DNA of 27,388 nt from Kipferlia bialata (taxonomy: Eukaryota > Fornicata): contig BDIP01000118.1 in NCBI GenBank assembly GCA_003568945.1, positions 3,459-30,846 of the forward strand, written 5' to 3'. Position numbers and translations under genes: made by a program. Shown piece after piece: positions 1-9,209 of the stretch. How positions within the stretch are numbered: the first letter of the stretch is position 1; each line of letters starts with the position of its first letter. The notes under the pieces are model-generated. The model saw nothing but the letters and a program-made list of their open reading frames with translations, was not told where the DNA came from and searched no databases.

Positions 1-38
1 GGGGGAGGGGGGAGGGGAGGGGGGGGGGGGGGGGGGGG
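1..38. repeat. G-rich homopolymer tract at window edge
   Basis: Almost pure G with a few A interruptions. It lies exactly at the window edge, has no repeat unit like a telomere, and looks like a low-complexity contig end or sequencing/assembly artefact. Confidence 0.8.
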
Positions 39-54
39 AGCTCGAGGGTGCTCA

Positions 55-660
55 CCATAGAAGAGAGAAGAGACCACTCCCCTGACATAGATATATAGCA
101 ATACAAATGGATGTACATGTATCTGGTTACATATATATTGTTTCCCATATCCAAGAGTATACATTGTATACATATGAAGTTAACTCCTGTCCTGGGAGGG
201 ATCACTACATGTACATACCTATTGGCATTTCATATTGATACAGGTATCAAGTATCACTCAGCCACTGAGGTATATACAGAGTGACAAACACACCTCGGTA
301 ACTCCCTCCTTAACCAGACACTACTGGAATACTATACCACCCTCAATTATATATATAGACCCTAACCGACCGACTGTAGTGGAACCGACATGTACAATTA
401 TAGATATATAAGAGTATATGCCCATATACACATAGATAGACAGTCGCCCCCACCTTACCCATTGCCTCCACGTCACTGTCATCTGTCGACAGTCTGCTCT
501 CCCCATCTGCCTCGATACTAGACGGCGCATCTCTCTCTCTCTCTCTCTCTCTTCGGCTGTCTATAGACAGCCGGGAGTCATCTAGATTAGTCCCAGACTG
601 AGACATATCCGAAGACCCCACGTCAACACGCAGCGGGAATGGCGCTGGCCCACCGGGCAT
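55..660 (-). CDS. 5' part of an unidentified gene running off the left edge
   Basis: An ATG at 660 opens a 67-codon exon (459-660, donor gtaagg). It encodes a polar, Ser/Asp/Arg-rich, low-complexity N-terminus with an RERERER stretch translated from a CT/GA microsatellite, followed by acidic DDSDVE. Such tails are typical of cytosolic disordered regions. Downstream on the minus strand, 55-80 looks like another small exon (acceptor gtcag, donor gtgagc) coding a short hydrophobic stretch (GVVSSLFYG in one frame). I could not join the pieces between 80 and 459 in one frame, so intermediate exons are unresolved and the 3' part is missing. It is head to head with the TMBIM gene, 345 bp apart. No family is recognised. 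The exon itself could be spurious. Confidence 0.4.
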
Positions 661-1005
661 ACGCTATCCGGATATACTACTGCTTCTGTGAGGGGAAGAC
701 ACCTGCCATTGAGTGAGACGCATGAAATCTCTCTGCACCCTCAATCTTGTTTTTGTCACACTGTACCCTTATTCGGGTGTCTTTTTTAAAGCCGAATCTG
801 TGCGATTAATAATCGTACTGTTGATTCGCGGATGGAATCGTGTACTTGTCAACAGGCACTGCTCTCTTCATCAGAGACTGTTCAGTGGAGGAATAACACA
901 TGTATAGGACTTCAGGTTGGGTGTGCGAAATAGAGCGACTTTAATCTTCAATGATGTCTTCCCCCCCTTGTCCTCTCTCTCCCACTGTCTACAGTCACTT
1001 AACTT
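661..1005. promoter_or_regulatory. Divergent intergenic region, presumed bidirectional promoter
   Basis: This stretch separates two head-to-head start codons (660 minus, 1006 plus). It has no convincing coding frame: the short open frames here are not exon-like. A pyrimidine-rich run lies at about 961-991, just before the TMBIM start. No TATA box or other element can be named with confidence. Confidence 0.4.
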
Positions 1006-1203
1006 ATGCCAGGCCGTGGTAGATACAGTGCCACCTATGACGAGGACACCCAGGACGAGTACAAGGTGTGTATCAAAGATAGTGTGTCCAGTAGTTACCT
1101 ATCCTCTCTCTCTCTCTCTCTGTCTACTCTATATACATATATATACTTATACAGGATGAGTACAAGGTGTGTTTCCCTATCTGCTGAGGATGGCACCATG
1201 CAC

Positions 1204-1239
<36 letters not shown>

Positions 1240-4210
1240 CTCTCTACTCTCTATATGTATATATATACTCATACTATCTCCAGGATGAGTACAAGGTGTG
1301 TGTCCATATTCTCTCCATCTTTCTCTCTCTGTCAAGACTCCTTCATTCATACCCATTTTATCAATACTGTTCCCCGTAGATATATGTCTCTCTTTGCTCC
1401 CTCACTCTCTCCACCAGCCACTCTGCCTATGAACATACTAAAATACATAATCCTAGCGCGAGACCAGTTCTGTAGTGTCTCTCCCTCTCTCTCATACTCT
1501 CTCTTTCTCTTCCTATACAATTTGTGCACATAACCCCAGGGCCAGACCCGTCTTACAGTCTCTCTCTCTCTCTCTCTCTCTATCTTTCCCCCTCTCTTTC
1601 CATACAAGAATTCCAATGTATATGAATGCACATATATAACCCCAGGGTCAGACCCATGCTGCAGTCCAGCTCCGGCTAGTGTTTGTGAGGAAGGTCTACA
1701 TGGTGAGTCCAGAGTACCCCCCCCCCTCTCTCTCTCTCTCTTCCTATGAATATTTGCATATGGATAGTGTATCTCTCTCTCTATAGGTCATGGCCATCTC
1801 CCACTATATATATCTCTCTCTCTATGAGTTAGTGTAATCGTATGTCACTCACTCACTTAAGGTCACAGTCTCTATGCTGGCCATCACGCTCTCTCCTTCT
1901 CTCTCTATTTGACTCTCTCTTTCTCTATGTATGAATACTAATGTCCCTTCTGATACTAGGCCATGGCCTCCATGCTGGCCATCACTATCTCCTCTCTTCT
2001 CTCCCTCTCTCTCTATCTCTCTCCCCCTCCCCCATATATGGCCATCCCATCCCCTATCTCTCACTCTCTCTCGCTAAAATATGTAAGTTTAGATATATAT
2101 ATTGGTATACACATATTTCACTCTAGGTCATGGCCTCTATGTTAGCCATCACAGTGGCAGAGTGTGCACTAGTGAGAGTGCCAGGTATATATATATATAG
2201 TATATATATGTAAAAAGAAAGAGAGAGAGAGAGAGAGAAAGAGAGAGAGTTACAGGGGCAGAGTGTGCACTGGTGAGAGTGCCAGGTATAGAGGGATAGA
2301 TATATGTATATTGGTATATATACGGAGAGAAAGGGGGGGGTAAGAGCGAGAGATCTATCTGCTGAAAATACCAGGCCTCTCCCCTACCTCTCTCTCTGTC
2401 TCTCACCCCAGTTGTGCTCTATGGGGTACTCAGAATGACTAGTCGTGTATATGAATGTATATATGTAACACCTGGGCCAGACCCATTCTGCCGTCTCTCT
2501 CCCTTCCTCTCTCTCCATCTATTCCTCTCTCTATCTCACCCCAGCTGTGCTCTATGGAGTACTCAGACTGTTGAACGGTAGCTGGTTCGTTAGGGTAAGT
2601 GCATTTACGTTGTGTGCTACGTATATATGTATATATATGTATGTTTGTATATATATATATATTTCACCTACAGGGTGCTACAGGGTAAGTGCATTTACCT
2701 GGTTTGCTACATGTTGTATCATTTCTGGATTTCATATTACTGGGTCGTATGGACTAATTTTTGTCCATTCTCTCTCATGTATGATGTGCAGCTGGGGCCT
2801 AGGTGTCAGCCTCTTTGCATCCTTACACATATATAGATACACATGTGTTTATATATACATATATATATCTGTGTGTGTATGTATACTATGTTCTTTCTTC
2901 CCACCCTAGATGTGCACCTGGTCCCTGGGTGTCAGCCCTCTTATCCTCCTTAGGGTACTGAGGTAAGCATATTAGACATGTGGGAAATAATATCATATAT
3001 CGTACTATATTTATCAGCTGTCTTTCAGTATTCACTCTTATTTATTGTTGCAGATACTGCTACAATACGATTTAGCGATACAATACCGTCTTATGCCAGG
3101 CACAAGAGACATTGCTACCCTGCCAACCTCTACCTGTTAGGGGCATTCACGGTACTGGTAGGTATGGAAAGACTACTGACTATATGCCAGTGTTTACTGC
3201 AGTATAGAAACACACACATACATATTATGCACTGTATTTACCTTTCCTCAGGTGGCTCTGTTGCCCTAGCCACCGCCTTCACTCAATATTCTGAATGTAC
3301 TAAATATTCACTATATACATCTATATTCACATACCTATATATAATTGTATTACCTTACCCCAGGTGGCTCTGTAGCCCTTGCCACTGCCTTCACCCTCTA
3401 TATATATTGTCTATACTATATCTATGCTATATTCATTCAGGATTACATATACAATACTTGTTCTAGGCTTACCTCAGGTGGCTCTGTTGCCCTGGCCACT
3501 GCCTTCACTGACACCCTTGTGCTACTGGCGGCGGCATCAATAACCCTGGGTGAGTAAGGCTATATATACGTATAGATAGATATATATATGTATGATATGG
3601 TTATTAACACCCTGGTGCTACTGGCAGCGGCATCAATAACACTGGGTAACACTATATATATATACATCATTAGATATTGTACTCTGTGTTTACTGACACC
3701 CTGGTGTTATTGGTAGCAGCATCAATTACACTTAGTGAGTAAGGATATATGTGCGTATATACACTTACATATAGTATTCTAGGTATCCTGACACCCTGAC
3801 TATAACACCTGATATATAAATAATTATAACTATATATATAGTGTGTTCTGACCCCAGGTGTGTTCTCCGCTGTCACTCTGTATGCAATGACAGCCACCAA
3901 GGACTTCCGGTACGAAGTGTACTATATATATTACTATATACTATACATATTGATATACTAGGGTAATAATGTGATTGTGTGTTTAACATTGTATGCAATG
4001 ACAGCGGCCAAGGACTTCCACCACGGATTGTGTGTATATGCTGTGGAGATATACGTATGCACGTTGCATAGTATTGTCCTAACCCCAGCTACCTCTACCC
4101 CACCATGGGAGGCATCCTGCTGGGCATGGCAGTGGCTGCATTCTGGAGTAGGTATATATATATGTAATACTACTGATTATATATAATTGCATATGTATAA
4201 ATATACACAC

Positions 4211-4248
<38 letters not shown>

Positions 4249-5099
4249 CATCCTGCTGGGCATGGCAGTGGCTGCATTCTGGTCAAGGTATGACATACAT
4301 ACAATAGTACGGATGCTACATATATTACATGTATCGCCTCCCTGCCAATACTGTCTTTGTCGCACACTGCTGTTATGCTAGTCGGAATTCATGTATGGAT
4401 CTACTAAGCATTTATACTCCTTCCACTTCCGTCTTCTCTCTCTCTCCGGAACAATTGCATGTATACACATTCTCCAACCACCAACAAGGTTCCTCCCCTT
4501 CCTTCAGTCTCTCTCTCATTTAACACTGTATTCATTCATATACACTGTATATAGAGAGATACATGTAATGATATATATATATTAGTTACATCTCTCCAAG
4601 CTCCAGGTTCCTTCCCCTCAATGAGACCCTCTACTGCCTGGCTGGTGCCATTGTGTTTGCCATGTACCTGATGATAGACACACAGATAGTGGCACAGAGA
4701 CTGCCTGTAGATGAGGTATTGACTCATTTGTATATATACTCATAAATAGAATGTTATATGTGATATCGATATAGAGAGTATATTGTTCATAGTTTGATAT
4801 ACTGATGGCGGAAACACAGAGAGAGAGAGAACGGTAGGGAGAGACACAGCCAAATGATGAGGTTCTCTTCTATTCTAACGTATCGGAATCAAGTAACTCT
4901 ATCCCAATTATCATTCCGGTCTCTCTCTCTCTCTCTTCTCTCTCCCTCTACCCCCCAATTTCAGTGGGTACTTGGCGCCATCGAGGTGTACCTAGATATC
5001 GCGAACCTCTTCATATACATCCTGGGCCTCCTGTCCGATAGAGAGAACAAGAAGGACAAGAAGAGAGAGGAAGAGGAGGAGGAAGAGAGTGATGACTAA
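1006..5099 (+). CDS. TMBIM / Bax inhibitor-1 (Lifeguard) family membrane protein, 11 exons
   Basis: Exons: 1006-1065, 1646-1702, 2127-2184, 2545-2594, 2910-2962, 3100-3161, 3478-3549, 3858-3909, 4089-4151, 4607-4715, 4965-5099. They sum to 771 nt, 256 aa plus TAA, with every phase matching. The order fits TMBIM proteins: short acidic N-tail; QLRLVFVRKVY before the first helix; YPANLYLLGAFTVL at helix 3; VTLYAMTATKDF after helix 4; then MYLMIDTQ and YLDIANLFIYIL with the family's conserved aspartates near the C-terminus. About seven helices are expected. The tail is a charged DKKREEEEE run. Length is normal (usually about 235-260 aa). TMBIM proteins act as Ca2+-leak and cell-death modulators in ER, Golgi or plasma membrane; location here is unknown. 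Eight of the ten introns contain extra copies of exon edges, so alternative splice choices are possible. The start was chosen as the first in-frame ATG joining a phase-0 donor. Confidence 0.92.
1155..1295 (+). repeat. Two echoes of the exon 1 end (DEYK) in TMBIM intron 1
   Basis: GATGAGTACAAG occurs at 1155-1166 and 1284-1295, each preceded by cag and followed by gtgtgt, copying the end of exon 1 (GACGAGTACAAG at 1054-1065). Each copy is 12 nt and flanked by usable splice sites, so either could be an in-frame microexon adding DEYK. Confidence 0.85.
1540..1558 (+). repeat. Echo of the exon 2 acceptor in TMBIM intron 1
   Basis: The sequence cacataaccccag followed by GGCCAGACCC repeats the true acceptor and start of exon 2 at 1646, about 106 nt further on. 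The copy decays into a CT tract. Confidence 0.8.
1787..1992 (+). repeat. Three echoes of the exon 3 acceptor in TMBIM intron 2
   Basis: Copies begin at 1787, 1862 and 1960, each after an AG; the true exon 3 begins at 2127. The 1960 copy reads AMASMLAIT against VMASMLAIT in the exon, with three of its four codon changes synonymous. The copies run into CT-rich intron sequence. Confidence 0.8.
2256..2285 (+). repeat. Echo of the exon 3 donor end in TMBIM intron 3
   Basis: This is a 30-nt copy of the exon 3 end (AECALVRVP) followed by gtatag, about 101 nt after the true donor at 2185. The only difference inside the copied codons is a synonymous CTA to CTG. Confidence 0.85.
2412..2494 (+). repeat. 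Echo of the exon 4 acceptor and a stray exon-2-like fragment
   Basis: At 2412-2443, after ctcaccccag, the start of exon 4 (true copy at 2545) is repeated. At 2475-2494 there is a fragment of the exon 2 start (GGCCAGACCCATTCTGC) with its upstream intron context. It is out of order, because exon 2 lies at 1646. Confidence 0.75.
2677..2824 (+). repeat. Echo of the exon 4 donor and echo of the exon 5 start in TMBIM intron 4
   Basis: At 2679-2712 the exon 4 donor with about 25 nt of following intron (gtaagtgcatttac) is repeated 88 nt downstream. At 2784-2824 the exon 5 start is repeated 126 nt upstream of the true copy. It encodes CSWGLGVSLFASL in the same frame, against CTWSLGVSPLILL. Confidence 0.75.
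3252..3395 (+). repeat. Two echoes of the exon 7 acceptor in TMBIM intron 6
   Basis: Copies of GGSVALATAFT begin at 3252 and 3364, spaced 112 and 114 nt from each other and from the true exon at 3478. Each sits behind a pyrimidine-rich cag. All five base differences from the exon are synonymous. Confidence 0.9.
3606..3734 (+). repeat. Two echoes of the exon 7 donor end in TMBIM intron 7
   Basis: Copies of TLVLLAAASITL end at 3645 (then gtaac) and 3734 (then gtgagt). The second carries many differences, but almost all are third-position or leucine-synonymous; A to V is the main amino-acid change. Confidence 0.9.
3980..4021 (+). repeat. Echo of the exon 8 3' half in TMBIM intron 8
   Basis: LTLYAMTAAKDF is repeated about 107 nt after exon 8, which reads VTLYAMTATKDF. 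No donor follows the copy directly. Confidence 0.8.
4248..4287 (+). repeat. Echo of the exon 9 donor end in TMBIM intron 9
   Basis: The copy of ILLGMAVAAFWS is identical to exon 9 except that serine AGT is replaced by TCA, and it is followed by gtatga. It lies about 136 nt after the true donor. Confidence 0.9.
4489..4511 (+). repeat. Echo of the exon 10 acceptor in TMBIM intron 9
   Basis: After caag, a short copy of the exon 10 start (GTTCCTYCCC...) lies 118 nt before the true copy at 4607, then decays into CT repeats. Confidence 0.55.
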
Positions 5100-5659
5100 T
5101 AATACCTTCATCAACCCGACTAAATCATCTAGGCTTGATGGAATAGATTGAATCGACTTCCATTCAATAGAACAAGAACACAAGGACAAGAAGAGAGAGG
5201 AGGAGGAGGAAGAGAGTGATGACTAAATCATCTGGGCAGATGGAATAGATGGAGTAGACTTCCAATTAATAGTAGAAGAGAGATGAGTCATCTCAGATGA
5301 CGATTAGTAAGGAGAGTGACTAGAATGGAGTGGAGTATACTTCATGCTTCATGGTGAGTGCATGTGTATGTTGTGCATAATATCAACTGACAGAATCTAG
5401 GAGACTCTGGAATCTTCCTCTTCAGAAATATATATATATATGCTAACTTAGAGTCAAGATGGGTTTGTGGATATAGTTGGCGGCGAGATAGGACGAAGAG
5501 AGGTTAGTGGGAACATTTGTTGGCCTGAGATCTGTGTTTACAATCGTGTGAAGAAACGCCGAACCCTTTCTTGATTCTCTCAGAGGATGTCATTCAGCTA
5601 CACTCCAGCTCTTATCCTAGTAACAATCCACCTCAGCTGACAGCAAGTTCCTTGAGTGC
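5100..5659. other. Intergenic, with a tandem copy of the TMBIM gene tail
   Basis: At 5176-5270 the last coding stretch of the TMBIM gene (DKKREEEEE..SDD and its stop codon) and about 45 nt of 3' flank are repeated roughly 126 nt downstream of the original. Both copies are followed by the same gactaaatcatct / gatggaatagat sequence. The rest is A/T-rich with a short (TA)n at 5427-5442. I see no other gene. Confidence 0.75.
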
Positions 5660-8126
5660 ATGAGGAAGGGCTTGTCGGGGAGTCCCTCTGTGCATCTCAG
5701 TCCGGCGCTGACCTTGGTGGGTATGTCAATCCTCTCTCTCTCTCTCTCTCTCTCATATATAAATATGTACATGTATGGCTTGCCAATATCCACGTGATAT
5801 ATTCACGGGTTCGGCTCTGAGCCTGGTGGGTATGTCCTCTTTTGACCCCCTCATCCCCCCCCCCGCCACTTTGGACTCTCTCTCTGTCTCCATAGGTTTG
5901 CTCTCTCTAAGAATAGATAAGAGTGTATATAGAGTTCTATATGTAGTCTGGCTTTCCGATTCTTTCAATCTGCATGACTTTTCTCTCTCTATCTCTCTCT
6001 CCTCCTCCCTTTCCTCTCTCTCAAGACACTCCAACGCTATTCTCAATTCTTGTAGAGCTCTTCTCTCTGTTACCTATTGTCTCTAATCTATGTATTCTAT
6101 GAGTGAGGTTGATCTCTGATCCCTCCAGGAGATCAGTAATGGTATTCATACCAACATACATGTTTACAATATGTGTGATAATGTACATAGTTGGTTATTC
6201 CTAACCAGGAGATGGCCTAGGCCATACATACAATGTCATATATATACATGTGTGTGTGTGTTTGTGTGTGTGTGTGTTTGTTCGTGTGTGGATGTATACC
6301 CCCCCCCCTCTAACCCCAGGAGATGACCTCACTTCATTTATGTATATACATATATATGTATGTATACAGTGTATACCATACACAGTGTGTATTACACACT
6401 CATAACCCCAGGAGATGACCTCAGTCAAGTGGTCAGGTACACATCAGTCTGCCCCCTCTCTGAAGGGGCGGTGTTTGCAGTGACAAGCACTTACACCGAT
6501 ACAGTGACAAGTGCATCTGGTATGGGTGTGATGTCTACTGGGTGTGTCATACTGACCCTGGTCGAGGCGGAGGTGGTGTGTGAGAGAGTGGAGTGTCCTA
6601 TACCCGACTGGGACGGAGACACGTTTCAGAGTGAGCCATACACTGTGGTACGTAATACATACACACTTACAATTACACTTCACATGTACTGAGTGCTCAT
6701 CAATGATGACTCATCATGAATATTGCATGGTTTTCTGGATTCTCTGGGAGAGACACGTTTTCGAGTGAGCCATACACGGTGGTATATATTCATGTGTTCT
6801 ATCTTTCCAGCGTTATATATACTCCATTTCCTTTTGGGAGAATGCTTGGCCTCGCAATTCTTACCTTATGGCTATGTTATCCCATACGTATATTTGTCTG
6901 TGTATATACGTAGCATACCTGTATGTCCATCTCACACCCTCACTCCCCAAGTGTGTCTACCTAGGAGGGGGTGTTGTGGGAGTGGTGCGCGGCAAGAGTG
7001 TGTACCTCCTCTCCCTAGACACGAGAGAGTGGCAGGTGCAGCAAGGGGTACTGTCACATGACGCACTCGGGTCAACCCAGCTTGCATGTGCACTTCAGGG
7101 CAAGGTAATAGGACAAATTGGTATTGATACTCGATAGTAATTGATATGGATAATTGGTGTCATTGTCGCATATGTCTTTTCTTCTTTCCGTTCTGTACTT
7201 CTTCTGTGTTGCAAATAGGTGAAACTCAATCAGTCCCGCCATTTCCCTAATAGTTCCATGATAATAGTACCCTTACCACAAGATCATTATATTATTCAGT
7301 GATATTGTATATTGTTACTCTTACTATCAGATCATTATAGTGTCAGGTAGAGACTACCACAACCCAACCGTGTGGGAGTATGACACTTTGTCCCAACTGC
7401 TCTGGAAACTCCCCCTTCCACCCAGCGGCAACAGCCTTAGAGTGCTGGAGTATGGCACAGAGTATAGAGGGTCATTGCACTATATAAAGCGTCAGTCGCA
7501 CCTTATATATACACCGGGACAATCACAGGTAGAGAGAGAGGGAGAGCCTGACAGAGAGAGAGACAGAGAGAGAGAGGGAGAGGGTGGGTGGGTCAGTATC
7601 CCAATGGGGTGCCACAACCATGGGGATGTGGCAGCACTGGGCAGGTTAGGGAACCACGGCGTCCACACATAGCCATACAGATACTGATACTGAATCAGTA
7701 TTACTGGTCATTCAGTGTACAGTTACTCATGCCAGGTACCTAGTCTATCCCCATGAGGACACCCTTGTGGCATGGGACTCTGTCTCCGGGGTGTATCACA
7801 ACATAGAGATGCCAGAGGTAGGGTTAATATTCAGTTCAGTTACTATATGGTCTATATTGTCTAGTCTTTGTCTCTCTCTGACTCTAGGGTCCTGCCGGCA
7901 TCTACCAGCTGTGTGAGCGGTTGGTCAAACTTAGTGACACAGAGGTATGATTGTGGGCCACAATTTGTGGCATACTATAGACCCTCAGTATTCAGACTAA
8001 TTCCCACTATCCTAAGCGAATTTTCTACTACCTGTCACACTGATTAATTAGGCACTGGCTTTTGGCTATCAGGACGGGAGGCAGTGTTTAAGACTGGTGA
8101 CATTGGGGGTGCTGGAGGAATCATAG
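5660..8126 (+). CDS. Kelch-like beta-propeller protein, 7 exons
   Basis: Exons: 5660-5720, 6412-6647, 6952-7104, 7331-7644, 7736-7817, 7888-7944, 8052-8126. They total 978 nt, 325 aa plus TAG, all phases consistent. Kelch-like blade edges include VYLGGGVVGVVRGKSVYLLS..TREWQ, GKIIIVSGRDYHNPTVWEYD..WKLPLPPS and RYLVYPHEDTLVAWDS. Blade glycines are only partly kept, so it is kelch-like rather than canonical. Exon 4 holds an ERERDRERER stretch translated from a GA microsatellite, probably a loop insertion. No signal peptide or membrane segment is visible. Kelch propellers usually bind partner proteins; the partner here is unknown. The start is the least certain part: ATG 5660 is in frame with a clear phase-1 donor, but an upstream exon is possible. 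The last exon was chosen because the exon 6 donor gtatga joins a phase-0 acceptor giving ALAFGYQDGRQC; reading through exon 6 instead stops at 7950. Confidence 0.72.
5810..6334 (+). repeat. Four splice-site echoes in intron 1 of the plus-strand kelch gene
   Basis: The donor end of exon 1 (..ALTLVG, then gtatgt) is repeated at 5810-5829. The acceptor and start of exon 2 (cag, then GAGATGACCTC) are repeated at 6129, 6209 and 6320 before the true exon at 6412. Acceptor spacings are 80, 111 and 92 nt. Confidence 0.8.
6752..6781 (+). repeat. Echo of the exon 2 donor end
   Basis: The end of exon 2 (DTFQSEPYTV, donor gtacgt at 6648) is repeated about 134 nt downstream as DTFSSEPYTV followed by gtatat. 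Confidence 0.85.
7283..7300 (+). repeat. Short echo of the exon 4 acceptor
   Basis: ATCATTATA after an AG repeats the start of exon 4 (7331) 48 nt upstream. It is short, so chance is possible. Confidence 0.45.
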
Positions 8127-8136
8127 ACTATGATTC
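8118..8136. terminator. Perfect inverted repeat over the stop codon of the plus-strand kelch gene
   Basis: GAATCATAG / A / CTATGATTC: 9-nt arms with a single central base. The TAG stop lies at the end of the left arm. With a 1-nt centre it cannot form a normal hairpin loop in RNA without opening, so a role as a 3'-end signal is speculative. Confidence 0.25.
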
Positions 8137-8907
8137 GTAATGATACCTTATACCTTGCAGAAGCCCATTAGGTACTCAACACGCCAAATGCATGGATCAA
8201 AACATGCTGGAAGAGTCATATAATACAATTTGTTACCGAGACTCTCACGGTCTGCCACGAGTTCATTGACTGAGTCTATTGGGTAATGAGGGGATCAAAA
8301 CAACTCTTCCTCAGAGGTAGAGAAGGCTGTTTCCACTATACCGTGATATTAATACCGAGAGGAAATACAGAGAGTAAATTGAACTATATGTGAGTCTACA
8401 AGAGATTTGGTTATGTACACTCCTATAAAATATTGTAACTCATTTGCTCATTACAATAACCAGAGGAAGAAGACTGGAAAAGCGGTTTCTGGATTCAATA
8501 CTTGTAGATCATTAATGGCCCTGAATTGGGGCTCCGATTTCCTCCCCTCAGTAGATAACGTCTACAAGAAATGAAGAAGAGTAGACGAAATTGGGAGAGA
8601 GACCAAAATTCGCACAACATGTGACCTCTAGATGAAGAGTCAACATGACTTGTAACTGCCTATCTTTTCACTCTCACTAGACTAGTCTGTCCATTATTTC
8701 CATTAACGACAGTGTCTGATTGAATCAATACGACCAAATGTGTTATCCGACTAGTTAATTTAACAGGTCCTCTCTAGACACAACCTCAGCTACACTCTAC
8801 TAAGAACCCGTGATATTCACTCTCACTGGGTCACTGATACTATCGGTGACTGATAGAGATTCACTCTAGTATAAGCCACACTTGGTTCTCAATCTGGACT
8901 AGAACAG
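8127..8907. other. Non-coding stretch between convergent genes
   Basis: No convincing exon is seen on either strand. At 8767-8798 a copy of the start of the 8908 exon-like segment follows an AG. Confidence 0.5.
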
Positions 8908-8983
8908 GTCCTCCTTAGACACCACCCCAGCGACACTCTGGACCAGGGCATGGTTGACGTGGAGGAGGCACCACTTGCTGAGG
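8908..8983 (+). CDS. Orphan exon-like segment (76 nt)
   Basis: Bounded by acag and gtaagt, this segment reads VLLRHHPSDTLDQGM..DVEEAPLAEG without a stop. An echo of its acceptor and first ~32 nt sits about 141 nt upstream, the same behaviour as true exons elsewhere in the window. Its phase-0 acceptor would fit the exon 6 donor of the kelch gene upstream as an alternative 3' exon. If the gtaagt is not used, translation stops at 9003-9005. It could also be a relic of another gene. No family is recognised. Confidence 0.4.
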
Positions 8984-9209
8984 GTAAGTGTAGGCGTTTA
9001 TACTAATGGTGTAACAGTTAAACAAAAAAAGAATTCATCTGACACAAAGTAATTGTAATTGTGACACGAGAGAGACGACTTGCTTAGAGTGGTATTACCA
9101 CTGGTAAGTCAAAAGATCTGCATAGAACGGTGCACAAGTGTACTTACCGTTGACTATTCTGAGGTATCAGTTTAATACAAAATATCACTAATGTGGTAGA
9201 CACATGCAC

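Noticed and set aside
1-38. Telomere or G-quadruplex element at the left end
   Set aside because: It is near-homopolymeric G without a regular telomere unit and sits exactly at the edge; an artefact or low-complexity break is simpler.
713-907. Small plus-strand open frame before the TMBIM gene
   Set aside because: No splice context, no recognisable domain, and it lies in a divergent intergenic region; chance frame.
1006-1533. Long open frame of Leu/Ser-rich protein read through intron 1
   Set aside because: The SLSLSL composition comes from CT microsatellite; homology and phase show that this is intron.
3054-3099. Exon 6 of the TMBIM gene starting at the gttgcag before 3054
   Set aside because: That acceptor gives an in-frame TAG; the acceptor before 3100 keeps phase and yields RHKRHCYPANLYLL, as the family requires.
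3252-3734. CRISPR-like array or tandem mobile element
   Set aside because: The spaced repeats copy exon edges with splice sites, diverge codon by codon and are not palindromic direct repeats; no cas genes or transposase are present.
7945-7950. Plus-strand kelch gene ending at the TGA at 7948-7950
   Set aside because: The GTATGA there is a good donor, and splicing to 8052 adds a coherent in-frame end (ALAFGYQDGRQC) with a TAG.
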